NCBI RefSeq assembly: GCF_027213715.1
Contig: NZ_JAPWGM010000008.1
Coordinates: 1-57,931, forward strand
DNA: 57,931 bases
Origin: Pedobacter punctiformis
GTDB lineage: Bacteria; Bacteroidota; Bacteroidia; Sphingobacteriales; Sphingobacteriaceae
Direction: 5' to 3'
In this document: one piece after another, positions 25,493 to 34,494 of the stretch
How the letters are laid out: every line of letters starts with the position of its first letter
Numbering within the stretch: position 1 is the first letter of the stretch
Program-made: the position numbers and the translations under genes
The notes under the pieces: model-generated
Database searches by the model: none
What the model was told of the DNA's origin: nothing
What the model saw: only the letters and a program-made list of their open reading frames with translations

Positions 25493-26293
25493 ATGCGCTC
25501 ACTCTACATCTCTCTTTTCTCCGAATTTTACAAATCAAGAAAAACCCTGGCCTTTTGGGCAGCCATAATTTTACCTGTTGTTATTTGTGGTTTAATCACT
25601 TTTGGTTTTTACAGCAGCTCAGAAAAAATATTGGCCATGCATTACCCTCCCATGCTTTTATGGCTGCGTTACATTGGGGCCGCTTTAGGTGTAATGGGCG
25701 TTCTTATTTTACCTTTTTATGTCATTTTCATGGCCTTCTCGGTTAACAATATTGAACATAAAAACGATACCTGGAAAACATTATTTGCACAGCCCTTAAA
25801 CAAATTCTCCATCTACACAGCAAAATATCTTTATGCTGTAATCCTCATATTTATCTGTCTTTTTCTATTTGCTGTTTTAACCTTAGCATTCGGACATTTA
25901 TTACAGGTTCTGGTTCCAAAATATAATTTAAATGAATTTGACCCATCTGTTTTGTTGATCAAATTTTATTTTAAACTGTTTCTTTCTTCACTGGGCATAT
26001 TGTCTATTCAGTTTATTCTGAGCCTGGTTTGGGCAGACTTTCTAAAACCAATGGGCATTGGCTTTGTCGGAACAATTATGGGCATTATAACGGCTAATGT
26101 TAGCTGGAAATATGCTTACCTTATTCCGTACAGTCATCCATCTTTAGTGTTAAGCAGCAGCACTGCTGTAAAGAAGTTAAAAAACCCTGCCGACTTTGAA
26201 ATTTTTACGCAAGAGGTTTGGACCAGCTTAATCTTTGCTGTTGTACTCTTTATTATCGGTTATTTTATTGCATCCAGAAAAAGTATAAAATAA
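25493..26293 (+). CDS. ABC-2 type permease
   Basis: 266 residues with six hydrophobic segments (first about 20-40, last about 242-260). The pattern and the cytoplasmic motif NNIEHKNDTWKTLFAQPLNK are those of BcrB/LanE-like ABC-2 permeases. It partners the ATP-binding protein just upstream. The substrate is unknown; lantibiotic or bacitracin-type immunity transporters have this layout. Confidence 0.85.
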   Translation: MRSLYISLFSEFYKSRKTLAFWAAIILPVVICGLITFGFYSSSEKILAMHYPPMLLWLRYIGAALGVMGVLILPFYVIFMAFSVNNIEHKNDTWKTLFAQPLNKFSIYTAKYLYAVILIFICLFLFAVLTLAFGHLLQVLVPKYNLNEFDPSVLLIKFYFKLFLSSLGILSIQFILSLVWADFLKPMGIGFVGTIMGIITANVSWKYAYLIPYSHPSLVLSSSTAVKKLKNPADFEIFTQEVWTSLIFAVVLFIIGYFIASRKSIK

Positions 26294-26328
26294 AAGATTG
26301 AAAAAATGAATTTCCAATCTTTCACGGC

Positions 26329-26361
26329 AAATCCGTTCCATTTATTTGGATCGGATTTTTT
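26329..26361 (+). terminator. Terminator of the ABC transporter operon
   Basis: AAATCCG (26329-26335) pairs with CGGATTT (26352-26358), with an inner TCC/GGA, and is followed by T's. An additional hairpin AAAGATTG/CAATCTTT (26293-26300/26315-26322) lies directly at the permease stop. Confidence 0.7.
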
Positions 26362-26466
26362 ATATAAATGCAACTAGGTAACGATGTAAAAATATTACTA
26401 GAAATGTATTGGAAACAGCATAAACCGTATTTTTAATATTTAAAAATAACCTAACTATTATTAAGT

Positions 26467-28029
26467 ATGATTAAAAGATTTACAGCAACTGCATTAGCCT
26501 TTGCCTTTTATATTTCTGCTTTTGCACAAGACACGCCAGATGCAGCCATTGTTCAAAAAATCAGAAAAGAAGGATTAGAAAATTCAAAAGCGATGGATAT
26601 TGCTTTTAACTTAACAGATGTTAATGGTCCGCGTTTATCCAACTCTCCCGGTTTAAAGAGGGCACAGGAATGGGCAGTGAAACAATTAACAGAATGGGGA
26701 CTAAAAAATGCTCATTTAGAAGAATGGGGTACCTTTGGTAAAGGCTGGCAGATTGATAAATATTATGCGGCAACTACGCTTCCTTATTACCATGCCATTA
26801 TCGCGTCACCAAAAGCATGGACACCTGGCACCAACGGGCCAATTAAATCTGACGTTATATTAATTAAAGCAGACAGTGTTGCTGATTTAGCGAAGTACAA
26901 AGGCAAACTGGCCGGCAAAATTGTAATGCTGGATCAGGGCAATCCTTTACAAAGCGGGCTTAAACCTGATTTTGTTCGCTATGCAGATACGACCTTAACC
27001 AAAATGGCAGAGGCTAAACCACAGGCAGCCGGAGATCGTCAGCGATCTGGCAATGGCAATAATATGATGGCTCAAATGATGAAACTTCGTGAAATTAGAG
27101 CGGCCATTTCTACCATGCTAACCGAAGAAAAAGTAGGTTTAATTTTAACTTACGCACGTGGCGGACAAGGAACCCTGTTTACCAGCAACGGTGCCTCTTA
27201 TGCTTTGGATGCTAAACCGGTTTCTCCGGAATTAGAAGTTTCAGCTGAAGATTATCTACACATACTGCGTTTATTACGTGCAGGCAAACCTGTAGAAATT
27301 GAAGCAGATGTTAAAACTTCTTTTTACGATCAGGATCCTAAAGGTTACAACGTAATTGCAGAAATACCCGGTACAGATAAAAAATTAAAAGATGAAGTCG
27401 TAATTATTGGCGGTCACTTTGATTCATGGCATGCCGCCACAGGTGCTACAGATAATGCAGCAGGTTCTACCGTAATGATGGAAGCCATGCGTATTTTAAA
27501 AGCCATAGATTTTAAACCAAAACGCACCATTCGAATTGCCCTTTGGAGTTCGGAGGAGCAGGGCTTATTCGGATCCAGAAATTATGTACTAAAACATTTT
27601 GGCGATCCTAAAACCATGGCTCTAACTCCTGATCAGAAAAAAGTATCTGCTTACTACAACTTAGATAACGGAACAGGAAAAATTCGTGGTATTTACTTAC
27701 AGGGTAATGTTGCAGCCGGTCCGATTTTTCAGAGCTGGTTAGCACCCTTTAATGATTTAGGCGCTACAACCATAACGGCCAGCAATACGGGAGGTACCGA
27801 TCACCAGGCTTTTGATGCTGTAGGTATTCCGGGGTTTCAATTTATTCAGGATCCGATGGATTATAATACAAGAACGCACCACAGCAACCAGGATACTTAC
27901 GACAGGCTTATTGAAGATGATTTAAAACAAGCAGCTACAATTATTGCTTCGTTTGTTTATAATACTTCACAGCGTGAAGCTCAAATACCTAGAAAAGAAT
28001 TGCCTGCTGCGCAGCCAGCAAGACCATAA
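26467..28029 (+). CDS. M28-family zinc metallopeptidase, secreted
   Basis: 520 residues with a signal peptide (MIKRFTATALAFAFYISAFA). The catalytic domain has the two-zinc ligands in GGHFDSWHAATGATDNAAG, WSSEEQGLFGS and YNLDNGTG, with the last His in TRTHHSNQDTYD. An inserted PA-like region occupies about 125-290 (with a Gln/Arg/Asn-rich loop around NGNNMMAQMMK). It is predicted to be a periplasmic aminopeptidase or carboxypeptidase. It is monocistronic, with a terminator at 28049. Confidence 0.92.
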   Translation: MIKRFTATALAFAFYISAFAQDTPDAAIVQKIRKEGLENSKAMDIAFNLTDVNGPRLSNSPGLKRAQEWAVKQLTEWGLKNAHLEEWGTFGKGWQIDKYYAATTLPYYHAIIASPKAWTPGTNGPIKSDVILIKADSVADLAKYKGKLAGKIVMLDQGNPLQSGLKPDFVRYADTTLTKMAEAKPQAAGDRQRSGNGNNMMAQMMKLREIRAAISTMLTEEKVGLILTYARGGQGTLFTSNGASYALDAKPVSPELEVSAEDYLHILRLLRAGKPVEIEADVKTSFYDQDPKGYNVIAEIPGTDKKLKDEVVIIGGHFDSWHAATGATDNAAGSTVMMEAMRILKAIDFKPKRTIRIALWSSEEQGLFGSRNYVLKHFGDPKTMALTPDQKKVSAYYNLDNGTGKIRGIYLQGNVAAGPIFQSWLAPFNDLGATTITASNTGGTDHQAFDAVGIPGFQFIQDPMDYNTRTHHSNQDTYDRLIEDDLKQAATIIASFVYNTSQREAQIPRKELPAAQPARP

Positions 28030-28048
28030 GCTTCTTTTTTAACAGGAT

Positions 28049-28085
28049 AAATGTCTGGCTAATAGTTTAGTCAGACATTTTTTTT
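28049..28085 (+). terminator. Strong terminator after the M28 gene
   Basis: A 14-bp stem (28049-28062 with 28067-28080, one G-U pair) and a TAGT loop are followed directly by five more T's. Confidence 0.88.
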
Positions 28086-28099
28086 GCATAAAAACTTGC

Positions 28100-28119
28100 A
28101 AAACTAAATAATTAGTTTT
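28100..28119. promoter_or_regulatory. Candidate BlaI operator
   Basis: AAAACTAA-ATAA-TTAGTTTT is a perfect 8-4-8 palindrome, with a partial extra half site (TAGTTTTAG) to its right. It lies 51 bp before the BlaI start. BlaI/MecI proteins bind palindromes of this type built around ACTA/TAGT. Confidence 0.65.
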
Positions 28120-28170
28120 AGTTTTAGTCAGGGCAACGATATTCCCTATCCTTATTATTATACAATTATT

Positions 28171-28548
28171 ATGGAAATTAAAGATTTAACTAAGGCTGAA
28201 GAGCAGATTATGCAGGTATTGTGGCAGTTGGAAAAAGCATTTGTTAAGGATGTAATTGATGAACTACCTATCCCCAAACCGGCTTACAATACGGTTTCAA
28301 CAATTATCAGAATTTTAGAAACCAAAGGTTTTGTTGGTCATGAAGCGTTTGGCAAAGCGCATCAGTATCATCCGCTGATCAGTAAAGAAGAATACAAGCG
28401 GCATGCAACAGAAAAACTACTCGGAAATTATTTCGAAAACTCTGTAGAAAGCATGTTCTCTTTCTTTGTAAAAGAAGAAAAACTGGATTTAAGTGATGTG
28501 GATGAGATTTTAAAAATGATCAATAAAATTAAACATAGACCAAGATGA
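28171..28548 (+). CDS. BlaI/MecI/CopY-family repressor
   Basis: 125 residues with the BlaI winged helix: LTKAEEQIMQVLWQLEKAFV, PAYNTVSTIIRILETKGFVG and HPLISKEEYKR, then a C-terminal dimerization helix. In classical systems the repressor is cut by the cognate M56/BlaR1 protease to release transcription. Here the M56 gene overlaps its stop codon by 4 bp (ATGA), so the pair is translationally coupled. A perfect palindrome upstream is the likely binding site. Confidence 0.94.
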   Translation: MEIKDLTKAEEQIMQVLWQLEKAFVKDVIDELPIPKPAYNTVSTIIRILETKGFVGHEAFGKAHQYHPLISKEEYKRHATEKLLGNYFENSVESMFSFFVKEEKLDLSDVDEILKMINKIKHRPR

Positions 28549-30233
28549 GTTTTGCCCACTACCTACTCCAGGTAAACTTATACTTAATTGTTTTTTACAG
28601 CTGTTACAAATTACTTTTAGATAAGGAAACCTACTTTACGTTAAACCGCATTTATCTGGTTGCTGCAGGCATTTTATCACTTTGTATACCATTTATAAGA
28701 CTGGAGTGGTTAACAGAACAAAAAGCAGCCCAATCGGTTTATGCAACCGTAAAGTGGGATGCTGTTTTACAACAAGCAACAAATGTTACCGAAAATAAAA
28801 CCGGCATTAACTGGGGAAATTTACTGGTTTATATTTATTGTGCGGGTATTGTGTTTTTTCTGGGCAGGTTAGTGTACAATTTATTCACTGTTAAAAAACT
28901 GCTTAAAACAGCAAAAGCAGGTTCTGCATTTTCCTTCTTTAGTCAAAAAGTTATTGATACAGAGCTTCCTGAAACAGCTATTATTGATATCCACGAAGAA
29001 GCCCATATTAAACAATGGCATACTGCAGACATTTTATTTTTTGAAATCCTGGGCATCATTGCCTGGATTAATCCGGTTATTTATCTTTATAAAAAGGCCA
29101 TTAAAAATATTCACGAGTTTTTAGCAGACGAGCTGGCGGCAGAATTTCAGGGCGATAAAGCCGAATATGCCATGCTTATCCTAAGTAAATCCTTCGGAAT
29201 ATCTCCAAATGCACTTGCAAATGGTTTTTTTGATAAATCTTTAATCAAAAAAAGAATTTACATGCTTCACAAAGAGCCTTCAAAAAAAGCAGCGATTTTA
29301 AAATACGGTATCTTTATTCCGCTTTTTGCCATTTTCATTGTATTTTCTTCTGCAACGATTCGCAAGAATAAGCAGTTAATCTCCATTACCGATCAAATTC
29401 CAATGGAAAAGCCCATTGAAATGGTACAGGAAATTGTAAGCCAGCCTTTAGCAGGCAGTTCAGTAGTTTTAGCTGAGCATGTTAAAAATGCACCAGCGCC
29501 TCTGAGTGTTTCAGCTAAAAACCTGAAACATTCAAAGAATCTTACTGAACCGATTTTAATAGAAACGCCGCCTAAAAATGAAGAGAAAGACAATAAGATT
29601 TACGACTTTGTTTCTATCGATAAACAGCCAACGTTTCCGGGCGGAATCACTAAATTTTATGAGTATTTATCCAAATCTATAAAATACCCCAAAGCCGCTC
29701 AGGAAAATAATGTTAGTGGTAAAGTATTTTTAAGTTTCATAGTCGAAACCGATGGCAGCCTTAGTGATGTGGCCATTACCCGTGGTTTAGGTAGTGGCAC
29801 TGATGAAGAAGCACTGCGTGTAATTGGGGGAAGTCCAAAGTGGAATCCCGGATATACTGGTGGTAAACCAGTTCGTGTAAAGTTTAATATCAATGTTAAT
29901 TTTTCTTTAACCAACAGTATAGAATCCAAAAAAAGTAAATCTGAGTCTGCTTTTAAAGTGCCTAATTTGCTTTACAAAACAGATAAAGTAACGATTGGCC
30001 CTTCAGATTATAAGGGCATAGTGGTTTTGGATGGGGAAGTACAAACAGATAACTCCGTATTAAATAGTATAAATCCTCAAAACATAGCTTCCATTTCGGT
30101 ACTTAAAGACCAATCGGCCGTTAGTATTTATGGATCTAAAGCCAGAGACGGTGCAATTGTGATCACCAGCAAGGCCACCATGGGAAATTTTTTATTTAGA
30201 AAGCTGGAAACCGTTGAACCAATTGGACGCTAA
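28545..30233 (+). CDS. M56 (BlaR1-like) metallopeptidase fused to TonB C-terminal and receptor-plug-like domains
   Basis: 562 residues. The first 270 form the M56 membrane protease: hydrophobic segments near 8-25, 36-50, 91-112 and 255-272, HEEAH at 150-154, the downstream Glu in ILFFEIL, WINP, and HEFLADE at 190-196. A linker (280-350) leads to a TonB_C domain at about 351-453 (VSIDKQPTFPGG, KYPKAAQENNVSGKVFLSFI). A receptor-plug-like domain fills about 485-545 (GIVVLDGEV, INPQNIASISVLKDQSAV, YGSKARDGAIVITSK). Known BlaR1 has a penicillin-binding sensor there instead. I infer that the TonB/plug part is the periplasmic sensing or signalling module. Confidence 0.88.
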   Translation: MSFAHYLLQVNLYLIVFYSCYKLLLDKETYFTLNRIYLVAAGILSLCIPFIRLEWLTEQKAAQSVYATVKWDAVLQQATNVTENKTGINWGNLLVYIYCAGIVFFLGRLVYNLFTVKKLLKTAKAGSAFSFFSQKVIDTELPETAIIDIHEEAHIKQWHTADILFFEILGIIAWINPVIYLYKKAIKNIHEFLADELAAEFQGDKAEYAMLILSKSFGISPNALANGFFDKSLIKKRIYMLHKEPSKKAAILKYGIFIPLFAIFIVFSSATIRKNKQLISITDQIPMEKPIEMVQEIVSQPLAGSSVVLAEHVKNAPAPLSVSAKNLKHSKNLTEPILIETPPKNEEKDNKIYDFVSIDKQPTFPGGITKFYEYLSKSIKYPKAAQENNVSGKVFLSFIVETDGSLSDVAITRGLGSGTDEEALRVIGGSPKWNPGYTGGKPVRVKFNINVNFSLTNSIESKKSKSESAFKVPNLLYKTDKVTIGPSDYKGIVVLDGEVQTDNSVLNSINPQNIASISVLKDQSAVSIYGSKARDGAIVITSKATMGNFLFRKLETVEPIGR

Positions 30234-30248
30234 CCCATTTAAATTAAT

Positions 30249-30887
30249 ATGAGAAAGTTAATGATGATTGCGGTATTCTTTACCGGTTTTGCTTTAAATA
30301 GCATGGCACAACAAACGGATTCTGTCAAAAAATTTAAAATTAATTTAAGAGAAGGACCATTATCAGATAATTTTAAACCATTAGTTATAATTGATGGCAA
30401 CAAACAGTTTGTAAGAGGCACAAATTCACTGTTTAATATCGACCCGCAAAACATTGAAGCCATTAAAATTTGGAAAGATACAGCTGCCATAGCCAAATTT
30501 GGAGCAGAAGGACTTAATGGTGTTATCGAAATTAAAACGAAAAAGGAAATTAAGTCCGGTTATTCGGACCCGGAAAAGTCAATTTTCGTTCCGGATCCTA
30601 AAATCACTTCTGGTGCAATAGCTATTCCGGGAAATTTAAAAAGCAGAGAAAACACAAACTATCGCCGGTTTAATTCTCCTGTAAACTTTGAAAATAGTCC
30701 GTTATATATTGTTGATGGAATTGAAACTGAAAAAGCAGCGATTAAAAACATTAAACCAGACGATATAGAATCTATTAATGTTCTTAAGAATGGGGAGTCT
30801 GTACTTACCTATGGCGAAGGCGCAAAGAATGGAGTCGTAATCATTACCACCAAAAAAAGCAAAACACTCCTGAAAAGAACCAATTAA
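30249..30887 (+). CDS. Exported protein with two receptor-plug-like modules
   Basis: 212 residues with signal peptide MRKLMMIAVFFTGFALNSMA. Two copies of the plug-like module follow. The first is near 55-100 (VIIDGNKQF, IDPQNIEAIKIWKDTAA, LNGVIEIKTKK). The second is near 150-205 (LYIVDGIET, IKPDDIESINVLKNGES, GAKNGVVIITTKK). There is no beta-barrel. The same module ends the M56 protein just upstream, and the genes are 15 bp apart, so they act in one operon. It would be a soluble periplasmic protein; function not known. Confidence 0.8.
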   Translation: MRKLMMIAVFFTGFALNSMAQQTDSVKKFKINLREGPLSDNFKPLVIIDGNKQFVRGTNSLFNIDPQNIEAIKIWKDTAAIAKFGAEGLNGVIEIKTKKEIKSGYSDPEKSIFVPDPKITSGAIAIPGNLKSRENTNYRRFNSPVNFENSPLYIVDGIETEKAAIKNIKPDDIESINVLKNGESVLTYGEGAKNGVVIITTKKSKTLLKRTN

Positions 30888-30910
30888 GTAAAAAACATAA
30901 AATTATAACA

Positions 30911-31312
30911 ATGAGAAAGCTAATCATTTTAGCCCTACTGGGCATTACCATGTCTTTTAATTCTGCGAACGCACAAGTTAAAGGTAAAAAAGTGTATGAT
31001 TTTGTATCTGTAGATAAGCAACCTTCTTATCCGGGCGGCATAAAACAGTTTTATCAATATCTGGGGCAGAATATCAAATACCCTGAAATTGCTAAAAAAA
31101 ATAAAACCGAGGGCAAGGTATTTCTTGCCTTTATTGTAGAAAAAGATGGATCTTTATCGAATATACAGGTTATGCGAAGCCTTTCAAAGGAAACAGATGC
31201 AGAAGCGGTAAGGGTTTTTAAAGCCTCACCAAAATGGAACGCCGCATTGGTTAAAGGGCAACCTGTAAGAGTGAAGTACAACATTAATGTTAACTTTTCA
31301 AATCCAGGATAA
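30911..31312 (+). CDS. Exported stand-alone TonB C-terminal domain protein
   Basis: 133 residues. A cleavable signal peptide (MRKLIILALLGITMSFNSAN, then AQ) is followed by a single TonB_C domain: VSVDKQPSYPGGIKQFYQYL, KYPEIAKKNKTEGKVFLAFI, VRVKYNINVNF. It closely repeats the TonB_C domain of the M56 protein (KIYDFVSIDKQPTFPGG against KVYDFVSVDKQPSYPGG). It has no membrane anchor or Pro-rich arm, so it is not a classical energy transducer. A decoy or adaptor role is possible. Confidence 0.85.
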   Translation: MRKLIILALLGITMSFNSANAQVKGKKVYDFVSVDKQPSYPGGIKQFYQYLGQNIKYPEIAKKNKTEGKVFLAFIVEKDGSLSNIQVMRSLSKETDAEAVRVFKASPKWNAALVKGQPVRVKYNINVNFSNPG

Positions 31313-31338
31313 AAAGCAAGCTAAAACCCTAAGCGCAC

Positions 31339-31367
31339 AAAACCCCAGCTAAAATAGCCGGGGTTTT
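31339..31367 (+). terminator. Terminator of the BlaI-M56-plug-TonB operon
   Basis: AAAACCCCAGCT (31339-31350) pairs with AGCCGGGGTTTT (31356-31367), with one mismatch and a 5-nt loop. It lies 26 bp after the last stop codon. Confidence 0.8.
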
Positions 31368-31562
31368 ATGTTCTCTCTCCTGTCTCGGAGCACTAAATTT
31401 ATTAAAACTTTAATTGATAAACAAATTTTGCCAAATAAAATTTTTAACAAAGCCTGAATTTAATATGCTTACATAGAATTATTCCGGTCAAAACGAATTA
31501 TAATTTGTCTAAAATAACTTCACAACATTAATTTAGCCTTACTATATAATTTTTAAAAGCGC

Positions 31563-31598
31563 ATAAAAAAACCCAAACTGCTTTCGCGATTTGGGTTT
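31563..31598 (-). terminator. Terminator of the sdhCAB operon
   Basis: On the minus strand AAACCCAAA (31598-31590) pairs with TTTGGGTTT (31577-31569), with a run of T's to 31565. It lies 20 bp after the sdhB stop. Confidence 0.8.
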
Positions 31599-31617
31599 AC
31601 AATTGAAGGCAATATTT

Positions 31618-32388
31618 TTAAACTTCTTCTTCTGAAATAAATTTTGCAGTTGCAAAATCACGGTTCATACGGGCGATGTTTTCCAATGAAATTCCTTTAG
31701 GGCATTCTGCTTCACAAGCTCCGGTGTTGGTACAGTTACCAAAACCTTCTGCATCCATCTGCGCAACCATGCTTTGTACACGACGATAACGCTCTGGCTG
31801 ACCTTGTGGCAATAAAGCCAGCTGAGAAATCTTAGCAGATACAAATAACATGGCTGAAGCATTTTTACAAGTTGCAACACAAGCACCGCAACCAATACAG
31901 GCAGCAGCTTCGAAAGCAGCATCAGCTTGTTTTTTAGGGATTGGTAAATTGTTTGCATCCTGAGCATTACCTGTGTTTACCGAAATAAAACCACCAGCAG
32001 CAATAACCCTGTCAAATGCAGAACGATCTACAGTTAAATCTTTAACGACCGGAAATGCAGCAGCTCTCCATGGTTCTACCGTAATGGTATCGCCATCTTT
32101 AAAAGAACGCATGTGCAACTGGCAGGTTGTTACCAAATCTTTTGGTCCATGCGGACGGCCATTTATAAACATAGAACACATTCCGCAAATCCCTTCACGA
32201 CAATCGTGATCGAAAACTACGGGTTCTTCACCTTTATTAATTAATTGCTCATTTAACACATCGAACATCTCTAAAAAAGACATGTCAGGTGAAATATCAG
32301 CAAGTTTATAGTCTACCAAAGCACCTTTGGTTTTGTTATTTTTTTGACGCCAAACTTTTAGCGTTAAGTTCATATTTCCTGTACTCAT
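31618..32388 (-). CDS. sdhB: Succinate dehydrogenase / fumarate reductase iron-sulfur subunit
   Basis: 256 residues. The [2Fe-2S] ligands are in CREGICGMCSMFINGRPHG plus the following TTCQLH. The [4Fe-4S] and [3Fe-4S] ligands are in CIGCGACVATCKNASAML and CTNTGACEAECPKGIS. It passes electrons from the flavoprotein to the cytochrome b subunit at the inner membrane. Third gene of sdhCAB, 110 bp after sdhA. As in other Bacteroidetes, the complex may work as a B-type succinate:quinone oxidoreductase. Confidence 0.97.
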   Translation of the reverse strand: MSTGNMNLTLKVWRQKNNKTKGALVDYKLADISPDMSFLEMFDVLNEQLINKGEEPVVFDHDCREGICGMCSMFINGRPHGPKDLVTTCQLHMRSFKDGDTITVEPWRAAAFPVVKDLTVDRSAFDRVIAAGGFISVNTGNAQDANNLPIPKKQADAAFEAAACIGCGACVATCKNASAMLFVSAKISQLALLPQGQPERYRRVQSMVAQMDAEGFGNCTNTGACEAECPKGISLENIARMNRDFATAKFISEEEV

Positions 32389-32498
32389 GATATTGAGATT
32401 TAAGTATCAAATATTAGTATCTGGTGGTGGTATTCATTGTCAAGACCGTTTGTAATCCTGACACTAAATACCTGAACCTTAATACTTAGGTATTGCTA

Positions 32499-34478
32499 CT
32501 ATTTATAACTTCTTTGTGCTACTTTAATATTTTCAAACTTCAACTCTTCTTTATGCAGTTCGAAGTTTACGCCTTCTTTAAATTCCCATGCGGCAACGTA
32601 AGCGTAGTTTTCATCATCACGTAATGCTTCGCCCTCTTCCGTTTGATATTCTTCACGGAAGTGACCACCACAGCTTTCGTTACGGTTTAATGCATCAATA
32701 CACATTAATTCGCCCAGTTCGATAAAGTCCGCCACACGGCCTGCTTTTTCTAGTTCTGTGTTCAATTCATCAGAAGAACCTGGTACACGAACGTTACTCC
32801 AGAATTCTTCACGTAAAGCTCTGATTTCCTGAATTGCTTCATTTAAACCTTTTGCGTTACGGGCCATACCACATTTTTCCCACATGATGTGTCCTAAACG
32901 TTTATGGAAATGATCTACTGATTTTGTTCCTTTAATGTTGATCAGTTTGTCTAAAATACCTTTTGCTCTTTCTTCAGCCTCCACAAATGCAGGGTGATCC
33001 GTAGGAATCGCTTTTACCGAAATCTCTTTAGAAAGATAAGCACCAATAGTGTATGGAAGTACGAAATAACCATCAGCTAAACCTTGCATTAGCGCAGATG
33101 CACCTAAGCGGTTGGCACCATGATCTGAAAAGTTGGCCTCACCAGTACAATATAGACCCTGTACACTTGTCATTAAATTATAATCAACCCAAAGCCCGCC
33201 CATTGTATAGTGAACCGCCGGATAAATACGCATTGGTGTTTCGTAAGGATTTTCACCGGTAATCTGTGCATACATATCAAACAGGTTACCATATTTTTCC
33301 TTAATTACCTCTGTACCTAAACGCATGCAGGTTTCTTTATCAGGATTATGGTTACCCGCTTTAGAAGCTTCAATTTTACCATAACGTTCTGTATTGGCTT
33401 TAAAATCTAAATAAACCGCCAGTTTAGATGCACCTACACCATAACCTGCATCGCAACGCTCTTTGGCAGCTCTCGAAGCCACATCACGCGGAACAAGGTT
33501 ACCAAAAGCAGGGTAACGACGCTCTAAATAATAATCTCTTTCATCTTCAGGAATTTCTGAAGCTTTGCGGGTATCATCTTTCTTTTTAGGAACCCAGATA
33601 CGTCCATCGTTACGCAACGACTCAGACATCAGGGTTAATTTAGACTGGTGATCTCCTGAAACCGGAATACAGGTTGGGTGAATTTGAGTATAGCAGGGAT
33701 TTGCAAAATAAGCACCTTGTTTGTGTGCTTTCCATGCTGCAGTTACGTTACTTCCCATTGCATTGGTAGAAAGATAAAATACGTTTCCGTAACCACCTGT
33801 TCCTAATACGACTGCATGGCCGAAGTGACGCTCGATTTCGCCTGTAATTAAGTTACGGGCAATAATACCACGGGCTTTACCATCGATTTTAACAACTTCA
33901 AGCATTTCGTGGCGGGTAAACATTTCTACTTTACCCATACCAATCTGACGCTCTAAAGCAGAGTATGCACCTAATAATAACTGTTGACCGGTTTGACCTG
34001 CCGCATAAAAAGTACGCTGAACTTGTGTACCCCCGAATGAACGGTTATCCAGCAAGCCTCCGTATTCGCGGGCTAAAGGCACACCTTGCGCCACACACTG
34101 ATCTATAATGTTGGCACTTACTTCGGCTAAACGATGCACATTGGCTTCGCGGGCACGGTAATCGCCTCCTTTAATGGTATCGTAAAATAAGCGATAAGTA
34201 CTATCGCCATCGTTCTGATAGTTTTTTGCCGCGTTAATACCACCCTGAGCTGCAATAGAGTGCGCTCTGCGGGGTGAATCCTGGAAACAAAAACATTTAA
34301 CTTTATAACCCATTTCGGCTAAGGTTGCCGCTGCCGAAGCACCTGCTAAACCAGAACCTACAATAATTACTTCTATACTTCTTTTATTCGATGGATTAAC
34401 CAACGGCACAGAAGACTTAAATTTAGTCCATTTACTGGTTAATTCGCCTTCTGGAATATTTGAATTCAAATCTGACAT
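32499..34478 (-). CDS. sdhA: Succinate dehydrogenase / fumarate reductase flavoprotein subunit
   Basis: 659 residues. The FAD fold is GSGLAGASAAATLAEMGYKV, covalent FAD attachment is expected at the His of AHSIAAQGGINA, and substrate motifs are in HYTMGGLWVDYN and GANRLGASALMQGLADG. It oxidises succinate to fumarate in the TCA cycle, or the reverse under low oxygen. It lies 16 bp downstream of sdhC. The length agrees with the B-type enzymes of Bacteroidetes and epsilonproteobacteria. Confidence 0.97.
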   Translation of the reverse strand: MSDLNSNIPEGELTSKWTKFKSSVPLVNPSNKRSIEVIIVGSGLAGASAAATLAEMGYKVKCFCFQDSPRRAHSIAAQGGINAAKNYQNDGDSTYRLFYDTIKGGDYRAREANVHRLAEVSANIIDQCVAQGVPLAREYGGLLDNRSFGGTQVQRTFYAAGQTGQQLLLGAYSALERQIGMGKVEMFTRHEMLEVVKIDGKARGIIARNLITGEIERHFGHAVVLGTGGYGNVFYLSTNAMGSNVTAAWKAHKQGAYFANPCYTQIHPTCIPVSGDHQSKLTLMSESLRNDGRIWVPKKKDDTRKASEIPEDERDYYLERRYPAFGNLVPRDVASRAAKERCDAGYGVGASKLAVYLDFKANTERYGKIEASKAGNHNPDKETCMRLGTEVIKEKYGNLFDMYAQITGENPYETPMRIYPAVHYTMGGLWVDYNLMTSVQGLYCTGEANFSDHGANRLGASALMQGLADGYFVLPYTIGAYLSKEISVKAIPTDHPAFVEAEERAKGILDKLINIKGTKSVDHFHKRLGHIMWEKCGMARNAKGLNEAIQEIRALREEFWSNVRVPGSSDELNTELEKAGRVADFIELGELMCIDALNRNESCGGHFREEYQTEEGEALRDDENYAYVAAWEFKEGVNFELHKEELKFENIKVAQRSYK

Positions 34479-34494
34479 ATCTTTCGTGCTAAAA

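Larger units (their letters stand above)
31313..31617. other. Convergent intergenic region
   Basis: It holds the M56-operon terminator (31339-31367) and the sdh terminator (31563-31598). The AT-rich 190 bp between them shows no ORF, repeat or promoter that I can support. Confidence 0.7.
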
